Assembly: GCA_900708905.1 (NCBI GenBank)
Contig: CAADRB010000006.1
Span: 3,788,233 to 3,852,232 of the forward strand
Direction: 5' to 3'
Source: Hymenolepis diminuta
Lineage: Eukaryota > Platyhelminthes > Cestoda > Cyclophyllidea > Hymenolepididae
Length of the DNA stretch: 64,000 nucleotides
The translations under genes were made by a program, and so were the position numbers. Shown in pieces: positions 46,901 through 60,400 of the stretch (within the stretch, counting starts at the first letter, position 1; each line of letters begins with the position of its first letter). The notes under the pieces are model-generated. The model was not told the origin of the DNA. It made no database searches and saw only the letters and a program-made list of their open reading frames with translations.

Positions 46901-49900
46901 CGGTAAATTTTTGGTTGTCTCCTTATTCAATAGATTATCATAATTCAGTCCTTTTCTGAAATTCTTTGCATTAAAATTAATGATCTTTAATATTAGCGAA
47001 TTTGTTTCAGTCAAGAATAGCTAAACTAATATGATGTTTGGTAACTATTTTAATGTCTCTAGCTAACCTCAGAGGTAATATTACGTCACAGACCAATTAG
47101 ATTAAGTAGGAAGAACGTAGGAAGAAGAAAGAAACGTAAGCGCTTATATATTTTGAAATTTTTGGTGATGAATTGGAAGGCAGGCAGGGATTATATTACC
47201 CTAAATAAGAGCGAATAGGAATAGAAACTACACGTGATTGAATAAATGGACCGTAAATTACTAAGGAATTGGAAGCGAAATTTGACTGGTATAGTAGAAT
47301 TACACATGATTGGTATAGAAGACCAGTATAGTAATGCTATAGTATTAGTTCAGGTGTAAGATTAAAACACGCATAAAACGGATATGTGGAAATGGGATGA
47401 ATGAGTCATCGCATTGACCTGATGGGCATAGTATGAAATCAATATGGATGAGTTCGCAATAATTATGGTCTTGTCAGTAATAAATTAGTGACTTTCTAAG
47501 TAAGAACTTGCAAAACCAATAATTGAAAAATCAGTAAACAAAGGTCGAAACCGGTGAATTCCGTTCTGGTGAGACGAAAATATTCGATTCATTTTACTAA
47601 CAGAGATATTTACCTAAGGACCAAAAGGGTGGGAAGGAGCAAATGGTATACTGAAATTATTTTTTTGATTGAACGAAACTGGAACTAAGTGAAAAAATTT
47701 AGAATCTTGGCATTTGAGTTCGAAATTAGTTAGTTATTGACTACTATTTCACGAAGTAGGGCGATCCCAAAATGCACGAATTCAATGTCGGTTATCAATA
47801 TACTCACCCTTGTTGAGCGGAGTAACTTGTTGCTAAAATGACGATGTATATTTTTGGAGTTGAAAGTTATTCGGAATCAATGCTTCTTTTGGAGATAAAA
47901 GTACGTGACGCCCTTCTTTAACCATTTCTATTTTTTTTCAAACCGTCTCTTATTGAATACCAACTATAATGCGACCGTTTTGGCCCAAATGAAAATGGAT
48001 TCCAGCTTCAAAAAAATACTTGAGGGAATCGTTTCTCTAACCGGCAGAGAAACGCCCGATAGATGACTAACTCATGAAGCTATCGAATAAAACAATAATA
48101 AGCTTCTCATTATTTAATCCTATTTCGCATTTAACTTCACAGTTTTATTCCCCAACTTATCGTAACTAACACCTATTAAACCCCATTGATCTGCATTTAG
48201 ATAGGTCAGGCAACGTTTAATTTCCTAACTATTAATTAGTTAATAATTACTTAACTTACATTAATGAGCAATGCTCATTTAATTGAGCACAGAAGTACTT
48301 GGATCGACGCAAATGTTAGGATTACACATGATCATTTTAGGCTGGATTCCTTAATCGATCCCCAACTTTTCCTTTTCGAATCTCACAAATATCACTCATA
48401 TAGCATAATAATCAAATGGGGTTTGAGGTTTCTGATCAAGGTTGTTTCACTTTCGCAATCAAGTCTGTTTTCATTGGAAATTGTGCAAAATGGTGATTTT
48501 GTGAACGTACGCCTCCATCCGCATTTCCGTTCGATTGAGCACCGGTAATAACTACGACAATTAGCAGTGCCGAATGACCTTCTGCTAATGAACATTTGTA
48601 TAACACAGTGTTTTCCTTCTTAGTCATCGTATGGCGTACGTCTGATTCTCTTTGTAATCAGACAATCCTAATCAATTAATGGCTTCTCTCGAAAAATTTA
48701 CTTCGTGGGCTTAATTTACCTAAGCTAAGAAAACATTTAAACATCACTCTCTATGCCATACCTCTAAATGCTATTAACTTTACACAATGTGTAGATCAAG
48801 AAGGAAAGGGTTACTTAATCTTTGAGAATTTTATCTCACCTATTCCCTTGAGATGTTATCGAATAATCTCCATTGTGAATTAGGCATCTGTTTCTCTAAT
48901 TGTTAGAACTGTCGCATCAAGAAAAAAGAAGCTTTCAATCTTTAATTAACTAAACAAAATCACTATGACACAAAGGACGAAGTTTGAAAGTAGATCAGGG
49001 ACAAGCAAACAGTCTTGACTTATTAACAAAACTGAGATTAAGAAAGAGAAGGCGTATAAGAAGTGTTAGCCAATGGGATTACAGGGCCTCGGGTATTATC
49101 CAGTCACTGGTTGGATAAAGAGGTACACACACGCATCCACACATTGGCACTTTGATCTCGTATCAAACAACACCGGCGTTGGCGCATATTCTGTGAAACA
49201 GGATTAGCATTACATTTTAAAAGAAAAAAAGGTGAACTACTTACAGCCCAAATGGTTCAAATGATCATGCAGTTTTAATAATTTTGATATTCCCGCAGGT
49301 AGACAAAAAGTATCAAGATATTAAAATGCCAAGGTTTGAGAGAACAGAGATATATTGGTCTATAACGATGTGAATAAAACATAATGAAGTCGGGAATGAA
49401 GAAGAAAGAAACCTGAAAGAACAGGAACTCCAAACTAATTTGACCGTGTAGTTTCAATTGTTAGTTCGACTAAAAACAATAATACATTCTGATCGTATTT
49501 CTATGTCAAAAGCATATTCGGATATCTTATCTACTCGCTCTTGCCATCAGAATGACGTGACTAACCACCAATTCAATCATTTGGCTAAAAATAAACTGTG
49601 AACATCCATAACATGAACATGATATCGCGAAAATCAGGAGTCATATCCATTAATCTATACTTTGGAACATCATCAGCAACCGAGTGAATTCAAATGGAGT
49701 AAGAATCTTCATTCTCATATCTATTCTACCCCCCTCCCCCCACTTTGCCTAAAATACTAGAGATCAATTTTACTCCGTCCCACAACCAAAAGTGTTCAGT
49801 TTATTGCTTTAGTATGGGTGTAAATAATAGCAAAACGTCCATTCAGTGACTGCATAACTGGTTTGGATAGAGCAGACGTGCTCCAATGAATTTTCAAATC

Positions 49901-50853
49901 GCGTGCTCATTCCAGTAGATTTACCATAATCATCGTCTGACAACAGTAAGGAATAAATAAGGAATAAGATGAAGAAAATAAACCCCTAAATTCCTCAGAC
50001 TCTTCATCGAAAACTAGATGCATCTACAATTTGGACAAGGGGGGTACAGAGCCTTTAATATATTTACTGGGAGCAAGGAGATCTGAAATCAGATTTCAGT
50101 CTTGAAACCAAGATTTATACATACATATACAATAAGCGCATTTTTTTCCTAAAAAACGGTTAATTCTTCAGATTTTATAGGGCATTCAATCACAGCTTAG
50201 CCTTCAGGAATAGTGGGCTAAAATCATGGTCGATGATGGCTTTCAAGAACTAATGTTTGTATTTATTTGCGGTTTTTAATCATATGGGTTCAAGTTTGCC
50301 TGATAGCAGAAAGCATACCCGAATTGACCAAAGTTAAAATTGGGTGTCTGTCACTCCCGGTTTTAATGTCACAGAGCGCTTACATAGATATTTTTTCGTA
50401 CTTGCTATGCAAATCATTATACTCTAAGCTGGCAATACATAGAAAACAGTAACATATTGGCCTATTGATCGGTAGAAGTCAAAGTTTTCGACGATGAGTA
50501 AAATTTGTGAAACGAATCCACTTTTCAGGCACTAGACCCTTCGATTACCATTCATTACCAGAAATAGTCTCCTTGCCGCTGCCTTATCGACTAACCAGGT
50601 AATCACTCAATCTTCAACACTAAAGTTATATGTAGGCAGCTGTAGTCTCCTAATGATAGTGGTACAACCTTCATTTAAGTTACAGGGCTTTTTTCTTTAC
50701 TTTCTGGGTCTAAGTAACTGTAGTCAGATTATTTTTCAGTGGCCAAATTTGATTACATAAGTGACCATATAGTTGTATAAAAACGGAATTTATGGCATTT
50801 CCAACATTATCCTCACAATTTTCAACGAATACTCAAATTCGCTGTGAAAAAAG

Positions 50854-50859
50854 TTTAAT
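50854..50859 (-). terminator. possible polyadenylation signal of COPA (ATTAAA)
   Basis: ATTAAA on the minus strand, about 170 bases after the COPA stop. It is the second most common animal poly(A) hexamer. No AATAAA was seen nearer; the next is near 50275, about 750 bases away. Confidence 0.3.
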
Positions 50860-51026
50860 AAATCGCTTTCACACGGATAGAGTGCGGGAAATAAGCAAAA
50901 GAGACAGATAGACAACCATTCAGTAACTACGAAATAGAGAGAAAAGTGAAATAGACTTAGAAGTGGGGGAAACAAGAGAGTTGCAAGCATCAGAAGAGAG
51001 GGAAGCCGCAAATACGATTGCCCAGC

Positions 51027-51464
51027 TCAACGTGACTTAGGCATTTGTAGGCACATTCCCCTAGCCATTAGTCCAATCTCTGTTGCCTTAGTAACACGAC
51101 ACAACTGACCCTTGAACTCGAGTTTGTAGGCAGATCCGGTGAGTGGCTCTCTCACACATTCCTCCCCACGGTAGATTGGAGTGTAGGAGGCCGGGCACAC
51201 TTCAAAGGGATTGCGTGGATCATAGGCTAACTCGAAAGCGTCAGTTGGATTGGCGTCACATACACGAAGGATCTTTCGAGTCTGTTCGGCCACTGCGGGT
51301 TCAGCAGCCAAGTCAAGGAGACGTCGGGCCATTAGAGCAGCCGTACGGAAGTTCTTTAGTTTGAAGAGAAGGTTCACAGCAGTACGAAGGGTCAAAACGA
51401 GGTGAGGAAGTTGAAGTTTCATGTGAGTGAAGTAGCAGGCCAACTCTACGTTACGAACCTTGTC
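51027..51464 (-). CDS. COPA: COPA exon f (last exon, COPI C-terminus)
   Basis: The exon is 438 nt, phase 0. It follows TACCTGTTTTAG and reads [18 protein letters not shown], then [46 protein letters not shown] and [16 protein letters not shown], ending MPKSR and TGA at 51027-51029. Length across the KETDE junction matches the human protein residue for residue, so the very long preceding intron is placed exactly. Confidence 0.95.
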   Translation of the reverse strand, partial: DKVRNVELACYFTHMKLQLPHLVLTLRTAVNLLFKLKNFRTAALMARRLLDLAAEPAVAEQTRKILRVCDANPTDAFELAYDPRNPFEVCPASYTPIYRGEECVREPLTGSAYKLEFKGQLCRVTKATEIGLMARGMCLQMPKSR

Positions 51465-54400
51465 CTAAAACAGGTAAAACAAGGGATAAGAAAAATAACG
51501 AAACATTTAATCATTCAGAGGCTCTACCTTAGTTCAAAATATCCGAGTTTGCAGTTTGTCTGGAACTTATGTGGAACACTTTCAAGTTGAAAATTTAGCA
51601 TAAAACTGAATATATTCATGATAATACAATTGAAAACATTGCGAAGTGGGATCATGTCCTATCTGCGTATATCGCAATCCAATTATCGATTTAACCTAAT
51701 TTTCTCCTTCGTTCTGAGCGTAATACATTTATCGGCCCGTAAGCCATTTGTCGATTTTTCCCCCATTACGCAACACCCGTTCTGCTAGATCGTCACAATT
51801 AAGTCTACTAGTCTCAAGATCTTTCCGTGTTTCTTCCAAACATAAATATTCTGTAACCGTCCGCCTCCTTCCCATCTTCTGATAGTGAAGTTCTTAAAGC
51901 TGGAAAACGTGATAACTCAGCTATTTTTTCTCCTCTACTGAAATAGTACGTACATTTAGATGAATACTTGTCATTAGATGAATCTTTATTAGTTCTTGAT
52001 AGCAGTAAGGTGGCACTTGCCAAATTTTCAGGTTAGCATTTGTAGCAAATTTAATCCTGTAAGCTCTAATTTCCTGCCCTCTCATTTATGATTACAAACG
52101 CTGAATTTGATTCCCTAAAATAGTAGTGTGAGTCACAAATCAGATTAATCGTCATTTGCTGAATATTGTGGGAAAGAAATATAGGAAAGGGAAGGGTGGG
52201 AGATTTGACGGTATGCTTTTAATAGGGTATGACAAACAGTAGGTGACAGGTGACGTGAAGCCTAAAGCTAAGTTAGACTGATTTGGTATAGGCAATGAAT
52301 ACAAGACAAAAATTCTACTTGAAGCACAAGTGATTTCTTATAAAAAGAACACTATCAGACGGTCTTGAGACTAACAGTTAAATTTCGAAACCAAAGCTTT
52401 TGTGAAACATGTGAAAAGTAAGAAGAGGAGAAAAATATGATAGAATTTTAAAAAGTGGAGAAATGCAAATTCCGATTTAGTAAATATACATTTCAAAGAA
52501 AAGGTTAAACGACTGGTTTAAAGATAAAAGAGCAGAATGTATGATTCTGAAGAAGGCAATTGTTGGAATTTTGGAGTAACAACTTAGGCCTGGCGGCTAA
52601 CAACAGAAACAACAGTTACAGACAAGAAAACCATTGGTTGACTAGACCAAAACGTATTGATCAAGCCACAATGAGGATTAAAGCGGGTAAAAGGGAGACA
52701 AGGAACAAAGACGATGTGGGGGCAGTGTGTGTCACTTGGACAAGGACGAGCGTGAGAATATAAATGCAGTGTGCTTTCAACGAAACGGGACGGTTAAAGA
52801 AAGGGAGGAAACGATAGACGCGTTTAGACATGACAGATGTCACTGGGGCTTCTTGGACGAAAAACCGAAGTATCTTCATGGGAGAGGAGAGTAGAGTAAT
52901 CTTGGAAATGCATAGAGAGCCATGCTTTACTACAACGGAGTAACTGAAAAGATCTCTAAAAGCCTAAACGTTCAAGAACGCCAAAAGATATCGGTAGACT
53001 ACGAAGTTCGGAAACCAGTTTTTCGAAAGCAAAATTAGTGACGGATCATTACGAAGACATACTTAGATCGATGTCAATACCGTCAAAGACAACTATGCAA
53101 AACTCAGGGTCACAGATTAGATTATTGAGTCAAGTAAAATGTGTATATGAGCAAAAGACGATTGTTCGAATAAAACTTGTCTGTTCCTTAAAGACTACAA
53201 CCAAACAGGAGGGAAGTTAAAGCTGGGAAATGCATAAAGAATGAATAATGTAATTAGTTAAATGAGACAATAACGCATCACCGAAATTGAGCTTAATTTC
53301 CAATCCAAAGAGACCTTTAATAAAAAAATCGAACCATATTAATTAAAACTCCAATCATTCCAAACTGAAAAAGTGATGAAAACAATAATCCTTTTGACAG
53401 TCACATGCTCTTGAAAGAAATTAAGGGGGTCCTTCTTCAAATTAAAATAAAATTAAAAAAAAAACAATTTAATTCCCCTATGGAGGAAAAGAGCAACGCG
53501 GCTTGCCAAATTAACTGAATCTATTGATTACACCGAAGGCATAGTTATCACCTTCCCCACGAACACAAAAGTAATGATAAGCACGCATGTACGTTAAGTT
53601 ATAGGCAAAGACTCCCCATATTTACAAATAAGAAAACAAGGAGTTTTAGAGCTAAATGCAGTCACGGCAGTTATTAAATACCTTTTTGCAATCACATACA
53701 AAATATGTGCACAGCAGTATACTCTTTCTTTCAGATTTATGACTCCTTAGTAAACTTAACAAGACATGGCATTTATGAGTGGAATGCCATTGCTGTAATA
53801 AATAACAGCAACAGAAATGACCAAGTCTGCTTTGGTAGGAGAGGAATGGCGTCTCGATTATAAGTCCCTGACAAATGCGAAAAAAGCTTCTGGAAAAAGA
53901 CTACACGATTGAGAAGTATCATCTAGTTCAATAACCCTAAAACCGATCGAAACATACGATGGCGATAAGGGTTTGGACGAAGGCGCATAAATAGCTTTGA
54001 GATCAATAATCCTAGCAAAATAGAGGTCATTAATAAAAGAGACAACCCTAACAGGACTTAGGGGAGGGGTGAAATGCAAAAATATCTGCTGTATTGAGAT
54101 TATAATTACACTTAAAGCAAAACTACTATCCAAGATCATGGTACTTTAGAGCCCAAATCTCTGTAATTTTTAAACGGAGCTTAAGACATCAACTATAAGA
54201 ATAGCAAATTCAAAACTTTGGTAAATCAAGACCGGATTGTAGTAAACTCTTGATATATACTAGCGCAGCTAAAAATATTATAGTTGAATCATATTAGTTC
54301 CGATTTTCCATTATTTAGGTGATGTCAGAACGTTGTGTGGTAAGTCGGGAATTGAAGCCGAACTGTATCCGGACTCTGAAATCAACAGGTTGTCTGTATT

Positions 54401-57400
54401 ATAATTTCCTTTCATGTTTTAAATTATGCCTAATCATTCAGGGTGGCATGTTTTCAAATGAATTCGTAACCACATTTTTTCACAGCTCTTCTAACAGCCG
54501 TCTACTTGACAAGAAAGCCTATTAGTTTGTGGAATGTCTGCATTTCGGTGACAGTCTATTCGCCAGTGCCTTCTCATCTCATCCACGTTTGGGAAGAATC
54601 AGTGACACCGAGCGTCCATGCAAACCATTTCCTTAAAACAATTTTCTGGACAATCAGCTCTGAACAACATAGACGTAGGAGTTTAAGCGAAAATTCATTT
54701 GCACACCTGATTGCGTTTTCCATTAAATACAGATTTTCCCACTGGTTGAAAACGATGTCGATATACAGCAACAATTAGTTGTTCGTCTGCCGAGCATAGC
54801 TAACTAAACAATCCTAAGCATTATTCTGTTCGCATGTTATTCTGCTGAATGCTCCCTTCTCGATATACATTTGTTTTAAATTCAATACAATACAGTAGTA
54901 ATCAGTCTCAAATTGAGATAAGAAAAAAAACATCATCGACTGTTGATAAAAAACACGAACAGCCCATCATAATCAATAGTGCAAAACTGTATTCTTTTCA
55001 AAGGGGATGCTGAATCAAGACTTAATAGCCATGTATTTGTTAATCTAATTGCCAAATCTAATGTTAACGGATAATGTGTTGTGTTTGATTATCGATGTAT
55101 GGTATTTCTACTCTCGCACCTGGACATGTAGGACGACCACTGAATCAACTACCATTGAAATTATTGAATAACCGGGCAGCCAGTCATTTATCACACATTA
55201 TTTGAGGTGTAAGTCTTCCCCCGTCTTCCTGGGATCTGGGTGGAGTAGACTCATAAAGAGGTTTATAAAAGCAGGTTTCGAAATTACCTCATCAGTCTCC
55301 TTCGGTAGTGTCTTTCTCGTCATTTCCATCTGCAGACCAATGATATATTCCTTGCATATCGTTATCAAATCCTTCGCTTCAGCTTCTTCCTTATTATTGT
55401 CCAGCACCAGAAGTGGCACGGAGAGCATGATTGAACGGAATCTCTCCACAGCTTCAGCAAATTTGGCTTTAGTAGTGAGTTGATAAGCCGTCTGGAGACG
55501 CGAGATGAGATGTTCTAGACGCAAAGGAATTGAGGGGAGAGCTTCTGAAGGCGCAGTGAGTCCGCGAGCATTTCGGTGGGAGTAAACGAAGAGGGAGGGG
55601 GTGTGGGAGAGGCCAGGAAGAACCGCGCGAGAGGAGGCGTAGAGCGCGTGGAAAAGGGGTGCATAGGGAGTGAAATCGACGACACCGACTTGTTGGTTCA
55701 GGAGGCGCATGGCTTGGGCGTATGAGCCTTAAATGGAGAAGTATATTGTGATATGGGAAATTTATGATTAATAGGAAGACCACAAGCATTTGATTTTATT
55801 GAATACGACTACTAATTCAATAAATAATTATTTCCAATATCTATAAAACAATTTAAAGCTAAACTCCCCAAGCAAAATAAGGAAAATGTTGACAACGCGT
55901 AACGTGATTAGAGGGGAAGTATTCTGAGGTTACTCTTGTTAATAAAATTAATCTGTGCAGTTGGCCATCAACTTCACTGGACGTGCGCTGATAAGCATTG
56001 ATCTACAGACCTTTAAATTAATAGACATACACGCTAATCACTACGGTGTCGCTTAATTGAAAATTAATCAGTTTACCGGTATCTATGATCATTGTCATTC
56101 ATCCCCCATTCATTGAACTCTTAAGTTTTGAGGTGGCAGAAATCCCAGATGAATAGAAAGACACCGTCACACCTTAATTCAAGTAACCTTACAAATTTAG
56201 TGGTTTAAACAATGTCCCATGGATTCGCAATACTTCAATTCAAAAATTTTTTTTTATTACTTACTAAAAATTTAGCCTAAAAAGCATTTACCGGTCCCAA
56301 CTAATTTGAAAGCCATTTTAATAAGACTGAAAGGAGACAAAGCGGAGGTAGAATATTTATATTAAGAGCAAACAGAACAAAAAGCTGAAATTTTGCATTA
56401 TTAACAGTTTATAGAATAACACCCAGGGGTTAGGGAATGTAGAAGAATCGATAGACAGGCCGACGAGTTACACCGCAGAACGAAGTAGGAAATCAGATTA
56501 AGTTGATAAGTGAATTAGGAGAATAATTAAACGTAGATAGGAAATAAGACCAACACAAGTGAAATCAATCTTAAGGATCTTAGTCCTTGAACATCTCCAT
56601 TAACATTAAGAGTACCAAGGTTCGTCTGCAATACGGAAAGTTTACGGAAATGTTTTGGACTTTAGTTGTTAGAGTACAGTTGATAATCAAAACTCAAGAA
56701 TACTTTTGATATAAGGGTTCAATAAATTGAAATTTAAAAAAGCAGTTTAAACGCTTGTTGTGCTTTTAACTTCTACAACTCATAAGAATATTGAATGAAG
56801 TAAAAGTAATGCTATAACTCGAATATGTTGATAAACACTCTCGACTGTGCGACAGCTATTAACAAGTAGAAAAAACAAAGTGGAGGTAAACAAACACTTA
56901 AATTTGGGAGGGGGAATTTAAGTTTGACGTGTAAAGAAACTTACTTGCATTATGGAGAGATTTCTGTAAGAGAGCTAGCAGGAAACGCAAACATTGATAT
57001 CAAACATAACAGACCGGAAATACTAAATCAAACCACATAACGACCCAGCTGCAAACAGATGGTTTATAGACTTCCAATGAATTGAAGAGTTTATAACTGC
57101 TGAGCCTTAGACTATTAAATAGGAAATAGTTACCATATCTACAGATAAACACTCGAGAATCTGTAAGACCAGAGGGGGGGGGGGATTAAAAAATAACGTT
57201 ACAAAGGGCCCAGACACTTAAATGTTCAAGAATGTGCCGCAATATAGGCACACTATGAAATACGGAAACGTGTTGTTCGAGTGTAAAGATGGTAATGGAT
57301 TTTTCCAGAAGTACGCACCAAAACAAATGCAAGACCTCCGGGAACTAAGTTTAGGAAACCATAAATACATACCATTACTTATTCAAACAAAAAATCCCAA

Positions 57401-60400
57401 GGAACTGAATGTAATTAACAAGTATAAGTGGGTAAGATAAATGAAATATTCTATGATTGGATAGTTTTCGTTCGGAATGAGCGTCTAATTCTAAAAAAGT
57501 TTATAGGAAACTCTAATCGAAGAAAACCACGAAATAAGTAGAAGAACAAAAGTGAGGTAATATCAATACTTGACACACAGAGAATTCAAGTTGAAATCAC
57601 TAAATTTTAGGCACACGTTCTAAATTAATGGATAACTGAATAAATTGGCGAAATACTAATTAAAAACAAATACAACACTCAAGAACAACAACTAATTGTC
57701 CTAAAAGGCTAAAGTCCATAAATCAAACATAAAAACAATACCATATGCAATATTCGCGCTATCGCCATCGCTACCAACAAACTGTGATTATTTAAAAAAA
57801 AACAATACAATTCAGGAGCGAGATAAGTAGACAAAGCGCGCACAAACACAGTTTTAGACCAATTTAGCAATCTCTCCATACCAAAAGCAGATTGAATATG
57901 AGAGGGCAATTAAGTTACCGACGTCATAACTACATCATAAATCCAGACAGCTTTCGAAGGACTGCGTTTTCTAAGATTCTTATTGGACAGAAGGAAGAAA
58001 ACTACTGATAAAATCTAACTTTTAAACTGATTTTATCTTCTTTTACCTTCATTCATTTAATAAAAAAATCTAATTTTCTACTTCATACTTAGGCCTGTAA
58101 GCCGTCTATCGATTTCTCAACATTATGCGACATCTGTTCCACTAACTGGCCACAGCCTCGGCTAACTGACACTTCCTTTATTCCAATATATTTTTGGCAC
58201 AATTTCTACCGCCATAATTATGCCTGTGAGAAGTGGTATGGACAGTAGATTAACAAGTTTTCTCTGTACTACTTTGGTATTTCATAGCACCTCAGTTGGA
58301 CATGAATGACGGCGGCCACAGAATCCACATGTACATATTCCATAATCTTTAGCGTCCAATTAGAATGGCCTCTCAATCACATTCAAACTGTTCTAGCTAT
58401 GCAAGAGACTTGTCCTACATCTTTCTTAATGTTAACAACATGCAGTCCATATTCTAGTTTCAATAAACTTACCAGCAAGAATGTGATCAACAGCAAGAGG
58501 GGAGTTATCAGCCCAGTAGGAGCAAGGTGAACGACCTGGTGTTGGTTCCACAAAGGTCTCCAAGGGAGTTTTCTCTTCAGCAGAATCTCCTGCTGAAGAA
58601 GCAAGGACTTCGGGGGGTAAATCGAGGTCCTGATCAATGTCCCAGCCACCTCCTATGAGAAATATAATTATATTGAATTTAAAGAGCACCCTAACATAAT
58701 ACAGCATAATATAATATCTGAATAGTAAATTTATAAACTTAGTAGGAGATCTACTTAGTACTTGTGAAATAGTGTATTGAGTTCATGTAAATCAACTATC
58801 AGCCCCAAAGCACGTTAGAAGTAGACTCGCAAGCTAGCTAGCCTGTACGGACGTACTTGCTAACACAAAAGTAACGTGACAATGGAGCGTGGACCAGTGA
58901 GGAACTGAATCATGAGAGGTCAGGTCAGGACAAATACCCAGGTCCATACCGCTTGATCAATCTCACGGTGACAAGATAGCCACTTCTTCCCACCTTTTGT
59001 AATTTTTATGTTTTTTGAGTCTTATTTCCATCTTTCATACATCTCACAAACCTACCACCCCTTCATATATACCTACCTTATTTGTTTGGTGTCTAGACCA
59101 CCCTTCGTACACAACCTTTCTCAAAACAATCTTCATATACTATGAATATAACGACATATTGCCGATATAAGGAATATCTGACAAGCTAATTTTCCTAATA
59201 TAGTCTTTCAAGAGTCAGCATTGACTTCCACAAGCCAATTCCAATACATTAAAATTGGACATGTTAACATTTTGTGACTAAACTACTTATTACAGATATA
59301 AGTAGCACTAATATAAACTAACCTCCCTCTCCACCAACTTCGTCTCCAATCAAGTTATCTTCATCATCACCGAAACAGCCATTGACACCTTTTTCTTCTC
59401 CCTCTTCATCCAGTCCCAAATCGGCATCTTCTCCCCAATTCGCAACTTCATCTGGATCCATACTAAAGGCAGCCTTGTCGGCTTTTGGAAGATGAATTCT
59501 CGGATCAGCCTCGGTGTTAGTGTCTTCCATTCTACCAACGCCGGTTTTTCCAATTGCCACCTCAAAGAAGTCCTTGTGGACACTCAGAGTAGGCCAGTTC
59601 TCTTCAGCAACTATTTTTGGGGCAGCAGGAGGAGAAGGAATAAGGAGCTTCGCTGATGGATTAGCTGGAGGTGCTGTCTCGCCACTAGCAACCAATTCTT
59701 CCACTTCTTTTTCGAGGCCATAAGTTTGAGCTGTGAGCAGAGCCAATGAGCCTCGATTACACGCTTTCAGTACCTTGACACGTTCAGCTACATCTCCAAG
59801 GAGTAAAGCGATTTGATATTGTTTACCAAGATCACGTCTCACCTCAGCAATCTTCATCATTTTACGCAACTTCTCCAGGTTTCCAGTAATGAGGTAGAGA
59901 AACGTGAGTTTGGAGAAATCTTTGGTGCGCTGATAGGCCATTTCAAGAATATTAATATTTCCCTGACGGAGAGCTAAATCAGCCAGCCTCTCCCAACAAG
60001 CTTTATCATCTAGAATTCTCGCAGCTTCTAAACCAACATCCAGCTGTCCACAGTCCATAGCAAGAGAGAAGCGAGTTCTTAAATCCTTGACAAAGTGAAG
60101 GGCTACCTCAGGATATCCTTTTTGCTCTAGATAACCGATGATTGCTTGGCCGGTGAGATTTGCATGATTTACCATGTAGAGGACTTCCTCATACCTTCGG
60201 TTAATCAACGCAAGTTTGAATTTGTACTCCGTAGGATCGATAGAAAGGATCTTAGGCTCGCAATCACGATCAAGGCAGAAGATTGAGTCACCCTGGACTT
60301 TGGTGATATAGATGGGTAAATCAAGAGTACGGATAATACCATGATCTCCATTCAATAGGCAGTACTTAATATGGGTCGAGGTTGTGTAGATGAATACACC

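Larger units (their letters stand above)
32721..51026. other. intergenic between CBL and COPA (converging genes), no confirmed gene
   Basis: This 18 kb separates the 3' ends of CBL and COPA. It contains SINE-like copies at 33943, 41297 and 42525, the 110-bp direct repeat pair, X-box 2, a possible diverged repeat pair at 41.5 and 44.3 kb, and a C-rich tract at 49728-49742. Frames up to 177 codons exist but look like chance or repeat sequence. Confidence 0.5.
55728..58472 (-). other. COPA intron 4 (2.7 kb)
   Basis: GTAAGT donor at 58472, CATTTAAG acceptor ending at 55728. It contains the poly-G run and repeat R copy 4; otherwise AT-rich without recognised content. Confidence 0.9.
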